DNA of 64,000 bases, taken from Pegoplata infirma (Eukaryota; Arthropoda; Insecta; Diptera; Anthomyiidae). The stretch is taken from positions 20,906,262 through 20,970,261 of the forward strand of contig OY992540.1 in NCBI GenBank assembly GCA_963921195.1, written 5' to 3'. Of the stretch, positions 24,332-36,295 are shown in pieces (position 1 is the first letter of the stretch; every line of letters begins with the position of its first letter). A program made the position numbers and the translations under genes. The notes beneath the pieces were generated by a model. It was not told the DNA's origin. It did no database searches and was given only the letters and a program-made list of their open reading frames with translations.

Positions 24332-25841
24332 AACAGATTGCAACAACCAAAATCGAAATGGGATGAATTTTTTACACGCATTTGAAGTTGGTTAATTATT
24401 AAGAGGCGTATACTTAATTTTTAATTTCCTTTAAATAACAATCATACGCAACAGTGCACAGCAGGGATGTTAAATGGGGTTTTAAATTTTGTACCAACTT
24501 TTGAAATAAATTGTACTTTTTGGACCCTCACGGTACCAATTTGTTTTATTTATAAAAACTTTACTAAAACATACGTTTATACCCTTCTACATGCAAATTA
24601 ATAAAAAAAAAAGCATTTTGTCGGGGGCGTTTTTTTAAAAATTTCTTAAAATTAAGTCCTCCAAAAATTTTCTCAGTCGCCGATATTTCATCTATAGGAA
24701 TAACTCTCAGAATTCTGGAAATTTTCAAGAAAAATGTATATGATTGTGTATGAAAACGAAAAATGTATCTGAGTGTGTAAACACGAAAAATGGCTGAAGA
24801 TCTAAAACTTCTTCTGAACATAAAATGTCTCAGAATCTGCAATTAATACTATCTTACTTTTTCTGTATGAAAAAGTTCAGTTTTTTATAGATAACACTAC
24901 CCTACACGGTTTTTCACAGATATTTTGAATACATTTTCTTAAGTATGTTGGAGAGCTTCGTCCACCAAAAATGGAAATGCCTATATCTCGAGAAGGCGAT
25001 TTAATACAACTTATCTGATGACAGATTCGTGTTTAGGAAGCCAAAATACTTTAGAAAATGTACTTTAAAAGAGTGCAAAAAAAGGTTGGTTTTTGTAGAG
25101 TAGTGTAATTGTCTGAGACTGCTGTCGAAAATTTTTAGACTTTCTGTTTGATAAAAGTAAGAATTTTATAAAGTGTCAAATTCTGAGACCTTTTCTTTAA
25201 TAACAAGTTTTTAACATCTGGAAATTTTTCTGAAAAAATTCACAATTTTGACTTGAAATTTCATTTGAAAACTACTTTAAACTGTTTTAAGACACGAGCA
25301 AAAAACTAAAAAAAATCTCATTTATGGCGTAAATCGGTCTAGCATTTGTTCCCTTGCGATCATTTGTAAGAAAATAATCTGGGGTCCTTCACCGATATTT
25401 CGATAAAACAGGAAATTTTTAAATTGTACCAAATGAGTCGCGGTAGTACCACGGTACTTTTTAAGGTCAAAATGTACCAAAAAAAGTATAATTGTTAACA
25501 TCCCTGGTGCACAGTGGTTTATTTTTAATAATTCAGCCATTTCAGAAAGTACTATACCGATTGCAGCGTAATTCACACCGGTTATAGCTAACGTAATTTC
25601 GAGCTTAAGTTTGGACGTTGGACCCCACATGTATAATAAGTGGCCCGCCCCTAAAGAAGGACAATTTTTAAATACAAAAACTTTAAATGCTTTAAAATTA
25701 CCAACTTCAATTGCGTGTAAAAAAAAAATCTACCAATAAACTAAAAAAGCCTTGAGTGTTTTGGTATGGAAAATGTCAACTTTCATTTGCTTTTGGCTTC
25801 ATCCCATTCCAATTCGGAAATTTCGATTTTGTGTCACTGTG
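24332..25841 (+). repeat. H-family repeat interrupted by a hAT-type element
   Basis: Left end CAACAACCAAAATCGAAATG, right end TTCGATTTTGTGTCACTGTG. Host sequence joins across 24461/25515 after removing the hAT-type element and one duplication. Confidence 0.8.
24462..25506. mobile_element. hAT-type element with 8-bp TSD
   Basis: Ends CAGGGATGTTAA / TTAACATCCCTG, exact duplication GTGCACAG (24454-24461, 25507-25514). Subterminal GTACCAA / TTGGTAC motifs. Interior has pieces of the TTCTGAGA repeat near 24790-24850 and 25100-25200. No transposase. Confidence 0.94.
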
Positions 25842-27008
25842 TTATAATGGTATACCATTTCAACATAAGTTAGTAGAAACATATTAACTAAACCATTTAC
25901 CCATATTATTCCAATTATTGGGAAATCTCAATTCTCTGGAAGCCACTTTGAAGCCAATGTTTAATTTTTTTGTTTTTATTAATAAAAAAATAATATTTTC
26001 ATTAGATATTTTAGTATTATAGCAAAATTATCAAATTTTTTTCGGCACAATATTTATTATGTTTTATAAACAAAAAAAAATTTATATGAGAAAAAAAAAT
26101 GCGCGTAAATGTAAACAATTGTTTCAACGGCGTTAAACAATTTAGATGAAAAAACGATTTTCTTTAAATTTTCTTCCAAGAAAATTTTTAAATTTACTAT
26201 CACTAAAGCCAAAAAATAAACGAGATCTCGTTGAAATGAAAATAAACAAAAAGAAATTTTTATGTAAAAACAACTGAAATTAAATTAAAATTAAAAAACG
26301 TGAAATTAAACGTAAAAAAATCGAAACAATATGAATTCGTACACCGATTGTCTACTACTGAGCAAGAATTTAAAGATGACGGAAACATTTTGTTGAACGA
26401 ACAAATCTCCGCCGCCATAAAACAGAGAAAGGCGGACGACAAATAATTACAGACAGAATAGATGGATGTATGGACGGAAGGACAGGACAGAACAGAAGGC
26501 ACGGACAGACAGATATACGACGAGTAACAAATGAACAATTTACTGCATGACACATAGCGAGAAAAAAACAACGACAACTACAAGGAGAAAAACTAGACAA
26601 CAAGACGTTGTTTGTCACCAACATTTCGGTTTTTTCTTTTTGGCAATTTATTAAGTGAGTGCAACAAATTGTTGCATTAAGAAAATTTAAAATTAGAATT
26701 TTTGTGCGTGGTTTTCTATAATAAACATACGCATTTTTCTTATTTGAATTTAACAAAAAATTTTCAAAATTTTATTTTAGATTTTTTCTTTTTTGATTTT
26801 GAGTAAACAATTAGTGCGATGATTCATTTTGCATCTCTGATTGTATCTCTGCTTTATATAGTTTGTAATTATAATTTGATTTAATTTATTTATTAATTGC
26901 TACACAATTGTTGCAATAAGATTTTTTTGTCGAAGCATGACAGTGGTTTGATTGGTTAGAATTGTGAAATTATGAAAATGTCTTAGAAAGTGAAACTTTT
27001 CTATATAC
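25842..27008. other. AT-rich sequence with a GC-richer patch, no gene assigned
   Basis: 26330-26640 is less AT-rich, with GACGGAAGGACAGGACAG-like purine runs. Minus-strand frames of 105 and 128 codons cross it, but they overlap in different frames and show no domain. Could be UTR or decayed repeat. Confidence 0.4.
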
Positions 27009-27090
27009 AGTGTCGGACAAAAGTATTCATACATGTGTACTTTACGACACATCATAATTATTTACATATATTTTATGCTCTAAACACGAA
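27009..27090 (+). mobile_element. Tc1-like terminal fragment
   Basis: CAGTGTCGGACAAAAGTATT after a TATA resembles Tc1-type ends (CAGT...CAAAAGTAT). Only one end is present. Confidence 0.45.
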
Positions 27091-27720
27091 TTAAAAACAA
27101 GTAAAAAAGTTAAATTCGGCCTTGCCGAATGTAGTGATACCCTCCACAATTTTAAAAAGATTATTGCAAAAAACTTTATTTAAAAGGAAATTACTTTTGA
27201 AAAAAAAAAAAAAATTTTGAAAAAAAAATTTCCGCGAAAAAAAATTTTGGTAAAAAAAATCCGCGATTTTTTCTTTTTTTGTGTTCGTACTTTTTTAAAT
27301 ACCATTTGGTGTTCAATTATGTCCACATATGCCAACCAGAAGCCGAATTAAAGCATTTTGTATTTTTAGGTTATGTTGAATGTACTGAAATTTTTGAGGT
27401 GTGCTTACATTTTCGTTCATAACTTTTGAACCGCTGAACCGATATCGCTCAAATGCAATACCAAACTTCTCGGGAGAACTTCCAATAAATATGTTAAGTT
27501 TCAGTCATCTCTGTGCAATATTTTGTCCGCGACAGCATTTTCCACAGACAGACAGACAGACGGACTGACGGACAGACGGACATCGCTATAATGTCTTAAA
27601 ATCGATCGGCATCATGAATATATATACTTTATGGGGTCCCAGATCGATATTTCGATGAGTTACAAACAGAATGACAAACTTATATATACCCTCTATCACT
27701 AAGTGGAGGGTATAAAAAAA
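27091..27720 (+). repeat. P-family repeat, nearly complete
   Basis: Head ACAAGTAAAAAAGTTAAATT, hairpin TTCGGCCTTGCCGAA, ATACCCTCCAC, GACGGACTGACGGACAG, CATCGCTATAATGTC, TTATGGGGTCCCAGACCG, and tail AAGTGGAGGGTATAAAA. The best full unit in the window (about 630 bp). Confidence 0.85.
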
Positions 27721-27721
27721 A

Positions 27722-28345
27722 AATCTTACGTTAATACAAGAAAATACAAGCAAATTACAAAATTTTTATGAAATTAAAAATTCAAATGCGATTTTCTCGA
27801 AAAAACGAAAAATGTTTTTCTGATTTTTTTTGTGTGGATGTCCAAACATCTAAACTTAAAAAAAAAAAATTTTAAAAAAGAAAAAAAAAGTGGCCGGATT
27901 TTTGATAAATTGACTTTTTTAAAAAATGGAAAATTTCAGAACGGGTTCTGAAAATTTTCGAAAGAAAAAATTTTAATCGATAGCCCATACAAAGCTATAC
28001 ACTACATATGTAAATTTTTAAGATTGTGGTGCATTCCGTTTTATTGTGATAAATATTTAATCAATGCAACTCGCCACAAATTTTATCATTTTTCCAATAT
28101 TTGACCACGCCTCCTAAGCCCAATTTTTGAAAAATTGAAAAACCAAAATCGCAATTTTCTAAGTTCCATATAGGGTTATCCATACAAGCTATTCAGAAGT
28201 TTACGGGACACATGTTTTTCTGTAGCGGGACATTTGGTGTGGAATGCCTCATATATACTTTATGGGGTCTAAGACCGATATTTCGATGAGTTACAAACGG
28301 AATGTCAAACTTATATATACCCTCTATCACCAAGTGGAGGGTATA
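27722..28345. repeat. One arm of the 61.5-64 kb inverted family, plus a P tail
   Basis: AATACAAGAAAATACAAGCA, CAAATGCGATTTTCTCGAAA, GGATGTCCAAACATC, GTGGCCGGATTTTTGATAAA and GCGGGACATTTGGTGTGGAA match 61560-61985. Then a P tail ending GTGGAGGGTATAAAA at 28345. Confidence 0.8.
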
Positions 28346-28544
28346 AAAATATCTTGCGATGCTTTACACCAGTCTGTGTGTGTGCTTTTACACCAGTCTG
28401 TGGTACAGGCAGGGCCGGATTAGCCATGTCGGGGCCCCTAGGCAATGCATGTGTCGGGATATTTTATAATTCCAAAAAAATTTTCCAAGCACAATGTAAA
28501 TTTTTTCTAATTTACGCTGTTTTTTGTGAATAGTTTACCACTTA

Positions 28545-28877
28545 AAAAAATGCACGTAAAAAAATGCTATTTTTCCGAGGTTGGTTTAGTTCTTCAAGAG
28601 GGAACTTTTTGCCCCCTGGTCCGATTTTGCTCATTTATGAACTTAACCTGCCTATTAACATAAGACATATTTGTGCCAAATTTCGGGAGTCTAGCTCTTT
28701 TATTTTGGACTGCATCGTGTTAACTACAGACGGACGGACGGACATCGCTAGAATGTCTTCGAATCGATCACTGATTATAAATATATACCCTTTATGGGGT
28801 CCTAGACCGATATTTTGATGCGTTACACACGGAATGACAAAGTGAGTATACCCCCATACTGTAGTTGGAGGGTATAA
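28545..28877 (+). repeat. P-family repeat, 5'-shortened
   Basis: GAGGTTGGTTTAGTTCTTCA, GACGGACGGACGGACATCGC, TTATGGGGTCCTAGACCG, tail GGAGGGTATAATAAAA. It matches the segment of 40020-43612 that piggyBac interrupts and so acts as its empty site. Confidence 0.8.
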
Positions 28878-29161
28878 TAAAATTACATTAAATTAAAAGC
28901 TAGGGGCCCCTATATTTTCTTCGTTGAAAATTGTACCAACAAAATACTCATCGCTGTGAAAAAAATAATTGTTAGCATTTCCCTATTTATTCTTCCATGT
29001 TTACACTGGTATTTTTTACCAAGTAATAATTTTCAGTCAAAGAAATACGTGGGCGCATTTTTTTACCAAGTAAAAACTAAAAAAAAAGCTAGGGGCCCCG
29101 TTGGCCTCTAATAATTTTGAGTCAAAGATATACGTAGGCGCATTTTTTTACCAAGTAATAA

Positions 29162-29789
29162 CACAGTGCAACACCCAAAATCGGAATGGGATGAAATCAA
29201 AAGCAAATGAAAGTTGACATATTCCATAACAAACCCCTCAAGGCTTTTTTCTAGTTCAGAGCTAGATTTTGTTTTACACGCATTTGAAGTTAGTGCACTT
29301 TTATTATAATTACAATAATAAATGCTTGAAAACTGTATTAGTGGCGAATGATTAATATTGTAATTGCCTTTAAATAACAATCATACGCAACGGTATCCAG
29401 TGATTTATATTAATAATTGCCTTTAAATAACAATCATACGCAATGGTGTACAATGGTTTATTTTAATAATTTGGCTATTCAGTAAATAGGTACTGGACCG
29501 ATTGCAGCAAAATTCGTACCAGTCATAGCTGAAGCAATTTTGAGCTAAAGTTTGGAAACTGGACCCTACATGTCCAATAAGGCACCACCAGGGGCCTTTA
29601 AAGTAGGACACGTTTTGTACACAAAAACTTTAAATGCTTTAAAATCACCAACTTTAAATGCGTGTAAAATAAAATCTAGCTCTGACCTAAAAAAAGGCCT
29701 TGAGGGTTTTGTTATGGAAAACGTCAGCTTTCATTTGCTTTTGGTTTAATCCCATTCCGATTCCGAAAGTTCGATTTTGTATCACTGTG
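29162..29789. mobile_element. H element, complete, CACAGTG ends with TAA duplication
   Basis: 628 bp, starts CACAGTGCAACACCC and ends GTATCACTGTG; TAA at both sides. Built as an inverted pair (29162-29460 minus-like, 29440-29789 plus). No ORF with a domain. Confidence 0.8.
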
Positions 29790-29901
29790 TAATTAAAAAA
29801 AAGGTAGGGACCCCTAGCTTTTTTTCTTTGAAAATTGTACCAACAAAAGACTCATCGCTGTGAAAAGAATAATTGTTAGCATTTCCCTATTTATTTTTCC
29901 A

Positions 29902-31913
29902 CACTCAAAAAAAAGTGAACTAAAATCTGGGAAAATTAACTCAATTTTGAGAAAAAGAGGGAATGATTTGGCTCCAAAGATTTTTTTTCTTGGTTTTAGT
30001 TCATAACTTTCCCAAAAATAAGGAAAACAAAGTTATTTAATTTTAAGCCAATTTTAACTAGAAAATGGGAAAAATTATACTTCACATTTTAGAAATAGAT
30101 CGGGTCTAGACCCTGGACCCATGGATTCGGACCCCATTTAACTCGAGACCCCGTTGGGTCCTTTAAGGGACCCCATAGATTTTGAACCAAAACTTAAGTC
30201 CGTTTCGCTCTAACTTGCTTAGTTTTTGAGATACGGTAATAAGGGGTCTGATAGGGTCTTGAGAATCTTAAAAATCGTATAACTCAAAAACTATTAATCG
30301 GAGGGCTTTCGGGTATTTTGCGGAAGTGTTCTACGAGTCAAGAGCTACAAAAATGCCGTTGGACGTTTTCTCGTGTTGGCAGTATTTACCGAGATATGTG
30401 TATATCGTCGAACTATATTCAATAAATGCCAACTCGAAAAAGCTTACTGTTCAGGAGAGCTAAAAAACTAGTTATTTCGCATATTATTGCAAAAATAAAC
30501 AATGTACCTTCCACAAGATGGTTTAAATATTCTAAACAATTTTTACCTATGCAAAAATTTTCATATTTTGCACTGGTTTGCGTATTTTTTTGAGATGGCA
30601 TTTATTACTATATCAAAAAACAAATATTTTTTTAGAGTTGGCATATTTTGTCGGAAAATAAAAATACATTTTTTTTGGAAAAATTTAAAAAATTTTTTTT
30701 TTTTGGTTTTTGTTATCCTTAGTACGGTAATTGCAAAAACTGAACAAAAAATTAAAAATCTTTGCATATTTTTAAAAGTTACTAGCTCCGAAAGCCTTTT
30801 AATCTCAGGGTGATCAACTTTGGCACTATGTAACTCACGCTGTATTGCAATAGGGTCACTCCAAACTAGCTATTTTAAAAGCTTATATCATTGACTTTAT
30901 TTGCCCCATTCATAATGTTTCAATCTGATAAATAGTTTGAAAGTTACATAAACATAAGCAATTTTTTTTTTGCAAACACTATTTACCGATATTTTCAAAA
31001 TGGCAATATCTCGAGAACCAGTCATTAAATATCAAAATCTTTACAAGATTCGTGTTTAGCATGGCAAATGCAATAAGATATGTGATCTAATTTTTTTTTT
31101 TTAATTTTTTGAAAAATTTTTGGAAATTTACAATGGGAGTTGGCATTTATTTCCAACAAAAAAATATGTACTTTGAGTTAGCAGAATAACAAAAATGGAT
31201 GTAAAACGACAACAAATTAGTTTTTTGCTCTGAAATTTTTATGGCAGATAGGTATTACATAGGGGAGCTATTTGCCATCGGAAACTCATTTCCGTCAAAT
31301 TTGAGTTGGCATATTTTGAATATAGGTTCACGATATATAAAATCTCGGGAATTTCAAATTTTAGATCTAAAATTAGGGTCTTGAGACCCCGACAGATATG
31401 CAGAGCTAGGCTATTCCATATTTTTCTTTGTTGTCTTTCTTTTGAAAATTTCATCCGTTTTGCTCTATCTCGCTTAGTTTTCGAGATATCGCCATTTTGA
31501 ATTTTTAACTAAATTCTAAGAAGTTATTTACTAAATTCTCAGAAGTCATTAACTAAATTCTAAGAATTACACTTCCTCAATTCAAAGAAGAGAAATACGA
31601 TGATGTTTTTTTTAGTAAATTTTAACTAAACTTGAACTAAATTGTTTTTTAAGAAATATGTCTTAAAAATAAAGATACGATTCTTAGATTTGTGGAAAAT
31701 TTCTTTGGCAGTAAGAATTTTTTTTCCTAATATTTAAAAAATCCATTTAAAGAAAACTATGAACTAATTATAAGTAAATGAACTAAAATTTTTTCCTCAT
31801 AGTTAAGAAAATTTCTCATTTTTAAATTAAATTTAACTAAATTTGAGGAAAATTCATGATAAATTTTCAAAGACATTTTTTCCTTAAATTTAGTTATGTC
31901 TTTTTTTTCAGTG
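29902..31913. mobile_element. CACT-ended element with CA duplication
   Basis: 2012 bp including the nested 30403-31335 element. Ends CACTCAAAAAAAAGTGAAC / TTTTTTTTCAGTG. The empty site TTCCATGTTTACACTGG is at about 28995, so the duplication is CA. Interior rich in GGGAAAATTAACT and TAACTAAATT. Confidence 0.9.
30403..31335 (+). mobile_element. TA-inserting MITE, copy A
   Basis: 933 bp, starting TATCGTCGAAC and ending GTTCACGATA, with TA duplications at 30401-30402 and 31336-31337. It is nested inside the CACTC-ended element 29902-31913. Same family as 42598-43531 in opposite orientation. No transposase. Confidence 0.85.
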
Positions 31914-32116
31914 CATGTTTACACTGGTATATTTTACCAAGTAATAATTTTCAGTCAAAGAAATACGTGGGCGCATTTTTACCAAGTAATAATAAAAAAA
32001 AGATAAAAAACAAAATAATAAAAAAAAACTAGAGGCCCCTAGCTGATGCGGGGCCCCTAGCTGATGCGGGGCCCCTAGGCATTTGCCTACTTTGCCTTAA
32101 GGGTAATCCGGGCCTG

Positions 32117-32905
32117 GGTACAGGGTATAATGAGTTTGTGCTGATGTTTGTAACTACCTGAAATATTGGTCCTATACCTACCTTCAAGTATACCGATCGA
32201 CTCAGAATTACTTTTTGAGTCGATTTAGCGATGCCCGTCCGTCTGTCCGTCCGTCCGTCTGTCCATCGGTTTAAGCACGATACAGGTCGCAATTTTCAAT
32301 CAATTGACTTGAAATTTGAAACTTAAGCATCTTTTGGCCGAAGCCTATTGAAATTGGAGTAAATCGGTCCATGTCAAGACCTAGCCCCATATAACCCCCT
32401 TTGGATTAGGCTTAAATGACTCTAATAACAATATTAAATTAGATATCGCTTTGAAATTAATTAAAATTAAATTTTGTATGCACGAATCATCATTCCGAAT
32501 TTCAAAGGAATCGGGTCAGTCCTTCTGGTAGTCCCCATACAAATCACCCACCCGATATTCACATAATTCCCTAAAAATTCATAAAAATGGAAATATTTGA
32601 TAAAAATTTTATTTTTAGGTCGTAAACGTGTAACCTTATCAAATCGGAATATAATTGGACCATTTTTGGACTTATAAAAATTTCGACCGATATTCAGATA
32701 AGCCGGTCTATTGACAAAATAAATAAACCAATTCCACTAAAATTTAATCTGTGTCTGTTTTCTACACTAAATAAACATCTAACAAAAGATAGGTCCAATC
32801 GGTCTATGTTTGGACTTGGGACCCATTTTCCGGAAAACACTGGTGTAGGGTATCATATGGTCGGTCTTGACCGACTATAACTTTCTTACTTGTTTTTTTT
32901 TTTTA
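32117..32905 (-). repeat. Q-family repeat, reverse orientation
   Basis: GGTATAATGAGTTTGTGCTG at the left, CCGTCCGTCTGTCCGTCCG at 32235, ending CCGACTATAACTTTCTTACT. Its left edge continues at 28360-28409 on the far side of the 3.7-kb insertion. Confidence 0.82.
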
Positions 32906-34420
32906 ATTTTGGCATGCTGAACACAAATAATAACCCAAGTGTCCTCAAATTCGTACCTCATAATTTTCAGATCTAGTAGAATTAAAACTTTTGTCGGACA
33001 CTTGGAAAAATCAAAAGTTGAAGTAAAAACGCCAATCATATTCGTGCTAAACTTCAGTAGGGTAGTTTTTTTTTATTTTGGACAGCATCGGCTCTTCCAG
33101 AGATTTACAGACAGACGGATGGACAGTCGGGCATGGCTAGAATGTCTTAAATCAATGTCAAAAATCAATAGAATAACGGTATTTGACTATTGTACCGCAA
33201 CCAATAAAGATATGAACATTTTTAAAAGCGATTATAAAAGTCGATGAAATTTATAATTTATTTTATTTTACTTCTTTTTTGTACCGGTTGATTTTCGTAA
33301 TATATTACCGTTTCAAATGGTATTATAACGGTAATGGCATATAATTTTAAATTTAACCAATAAAAATACGAAGTGAGACTTTTAAAATATTTAAAATTTT
33401 ATCGGCTTTCATATATTTAATGGTTGCAGTATTATAGGACGGTCTGGATTACCAACATTGCTTAGAATCAGTAATGTACATCCTTTATGGGGTCCAAGGA
33501 CGATATTTTGATGCCTTAATATAATTGCCTTAATATAATCGGTTCAGGCAATATCGGTGCAAGGACCCCTTGAAAATATTGTTACATTCCACATAACCTA
33601 AAAATACAAAGTGATTTAATTCGGTTGAAGGTGAACACATGCGAACGAAATTAGATACAGAATGGTATTTAAACAGGTACAACAATTTTTTTTTCACACA
33701 AAAAACTTTTTTCACTAAAAAATTTTTTGATGTCTAAAATTTAATTTGACAAATTTTATTTCGTCAAATTTACTTTCCCAAATAGAGTATTTTGCAATTC
33801 ATTATGTTCGAATTTTCCGAATGTATTGACACAGACTATATACAGACTCGACAGTAGAGTTTTATAAGAAAAAATGGGGAAAAACTAAGCGATTTTAGGA
33901 GAAAACACAGCGGTTTTTAGTCCGTTTTACGCTAACATGGCAACACTTTCTACGACTTAGGAGTGAGTGAAACAACAAAAACCGATCTGGCATCTATTTT
34001 TCTTATGGCGTGTTATATCAGTTTTCTCTTTCTAACCTAATTCGTAGAATAATTTGAAAATATTAACCATATGGTTCAGAACTACTTTTTTGACACCTGT
34101 CACTTATGTCGAGTCTGTATTAGTCTGTGGTATTGATACACACTCGGAAAACGTCGAACTTTATTTTATTACTTGTTTTTACGTTGTGGAGGATAAAAAA
34201 ATGTGGGTACCAACGACGAATTTAACTTTTTTACTTGTTTTATTTTTGTTTAATTTAAAACCTTTTCAATACCACTGTTCATAAATGCATACAATATTTT
34301 ACATACTGAGCGTATGAGTAATACACAAATATGTATTCAAAGTATTTTTCTTTTCATTTTTTGGGGTGTAACACAAACAACAACAACAAAATGTAAATTA
34401 AAAAAAATCTTGGCATAAAA
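32906..34420. repeat. P-related fragments, no gene seen
   Basis: GACAGACGGATGGACAGTCG at 33110 and TTTATGGGGTCCAAGGACG at 33485 are P pieces; 33540-33715 is a reverse P fragment. No supported gene. Confidence 0.55.
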
Positions 34421-34661
34421 CTCAATTGCAGTGTTGGCTACCGTTACCCTTTCAATACCGTTACCGATTAAAAACCCTTTAATATTGGCTACCGTTACCG
34501 TTACCAATACCGAAATAAAAATTTTTAAAAACCGTTACCGATAAAAAACCGTTACCTTTATTCGGATTTTTACCGGTATTAAATCGGTTTTGTTTCGGTT
34601 GTATTAATATTACTTATTTTAAACTTTTTTTGTGGATTAAAAACAGTAATATAGTCTACAG

Positions 34662-35178
34662 TAGAGATGGGCACATGAGCAGATTAGTGCATGATTCACC
34701 TGATTCACACATGAGTGTGACTGAGCGTGTGTGTGACTAATTTCAATTTTACAATGATTGTGAGTGAGTGTGAAGAAGTGTAAGATTTTTGCGCGAGTGA
34801 GTGTGCGTGAGTCGATTTTTTTGCGTGACTTGTTTTCTCTTCATATTTCTTTTCGTACCAAAAAAGCAACAAAAAAACTTTAAAATTTGGCTAAACTTAA
34901 GATTTTGTCCAACAAAGAGCAAAAAAATGTTAAATTTCGTCTGAACTTTAAATTTTGCTTAAAATTTGTAAGAATTTTGAAATTTTAGTTTTTGAACTAT
35001 TTTTGTTCCGTGAGTGTGAGTCAATGTGAGTGAAGCTTGCGTGAGTGCACGTAAGTGTGAGAGGTGTTAAATTTACTCACGTGATTGTGAGTGAGTGTGA
35101 GTAGACAAAATATGCTCATGAGTGATTGTGCGTGATTCAAAAATTTCTGGCGCGAGCGTGAGTCAAACATCACCTCTA
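34662..35178. mobile_element. hAT-type MITE nested in the 34429 element
   Basis: 517 bp, TAGAGATGGGCACATGAGC ... CATCACCTCTA, exact 8-bp duplication GTCTACAG (34654-34661, 35179-35186). GTGAGTGTGAGT-rich interior. Confidence 0.92.
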
Positions 35179-35189
35179 GTCTACAGTAT

Positions 35190-35560
35190 ATATTAATACA
35201 GTCTTGCACCTCATAAAAATTATATATTATTGATTAGTGATCGATTGTAAGTGATTTTCGTCTGTCCTTCTGTAGAAGACACGATACATGCTGGTGCGTC
35301 TTATGGTCATAGGCTAGTTAAATTCCGAAATGGGCAAAATCGGACCAGATGAAAAAATATTCCCCAGAGAAACTTACACAACCCCAGAAAAACACATTTT
35401 ATTTACTTTTTTTTTGCTTATTTGTTTAGAAAATGAAACATTTTTATGCCGTGTGAAGTTCATTGCCCAATATAAGAAAATGCGATTTTTTCCGGCCCGC
35501 CCCTTAAGGGGGCTTGTCTATAAAAAATAAAATTAAATATTGATAAATTTGTATTATTTA
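35190..35560 (-). repeat. P-family fragment, reverse
   Basis: TGATTAGTGATCGATTGTAA, CGTCTGTCCTTCTGTAGAAG and GGGCAAAATCGGACCAGATG are the inverse of the P middle section. Confidence 0.6.
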
Positions 35561-36295
35561 AGCGTAAATATAAATAAAATGAATTTCTTAACATCTATGA
35601 CGAGGGGAAAGGTGTCCTTCCGATTACGCCCACCCTACCCCTTAAAGAACATCCCCTGAAACAACCTTGCCAAGTTTATTTATTCCTGTCGATTTTGTTT
35701 TTAACAACAGGACAAACAGTCTTGATGTTCACGCTGTTTATTTAAAATCAGCAAATTTCTCTGTTAAAATCAGAAAATTTTTCTGCTGTATTGACGGTTT
35801 TTTTCTGCAGATTCTACCTGGATTATCCAGACAGAAATTTAGCAAACCGCATCGCTATAAACAGAAGATTTCTCAAAATGCAGATTTGTTTGCTTATTGG
35901 ACAAAGGTGTCGCAAGTAGAGACTCTCTACGAGCATGAGTTCGTATTTGTTGAATTACAATATTGTGTATATGTTTTAATTTAATTCTGAGCTAATTCAT
36001 AGTATTTAATACTAGTAAAAATATAATTATTTATAGACAATGAACTGAACATAACAGTTTTTTAATTTTTTAAATATCTTTTTTTATTTTTTACGTGTTT
36101 TTAACAAATTTATGACTTGTTAACATTTTTTTCATAATACCGGTACGTACCGGTATTGAAGTTTCGGTAACGGTTCACCGTTACCGAAATAATCGAAAAT
36201 ACCGTTACCTTTACCGTTACCGATATAAAAAGTATGTAATACCAATACCGTTACCGATACCGTTATTCGTTTCGGTTGCCAACCCTGCTCAATTG

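Larger units (their letters stand above)
28410..32116. mobile_element. 3.7-kb hAT-type element with 8-bp TSD, host to three further elements
   Basis: Ends CAGGGCCGGATTA / TAATCCGGGCCTG, exact duplication GGTACAGG (28402-28409, 32117-32124). GGGGCCCCTAGGCA motifs near both ends. Contains a P fragment (28545-28877), an H element (29162-29789), and 29902-31913 with 30403-31335 inside it. Its own tandem units carry TTTACACTGGTATTTTTTAC and AAAGAAATACGTGGGCGC. Confidence 0.94.
34429..36287. mobile_element. hAT-type element with 8-bp TSD and ACCGTTACCG repeats
   Basis: Ends CAGTGTTGGCTACCG and CGGTTGCCAACCCTG, exact duplication CTCAATTG (34421-34428, 36288-36295). Many CCGTTACCG motifs near each end (34440-34580, 36140-36265), likely transposase sites. 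Contains a nested hAT-type MITE and a reverse P fragment. Confidence 0.95.

Noticed and set aside
26260..26756. Minus-strand reading frames of 105 and 128 codons
   Set aside because: They overlap in different frames, have low-complexity Cys/Ser/Phe content and no domain, and lie in a purine-rich GACGGA-type tract.
30419..30601. 60-codon frame shared with 43333-43515
   Set aside because: Shared because the two MITE copies are near-identical; no domain and no start context.
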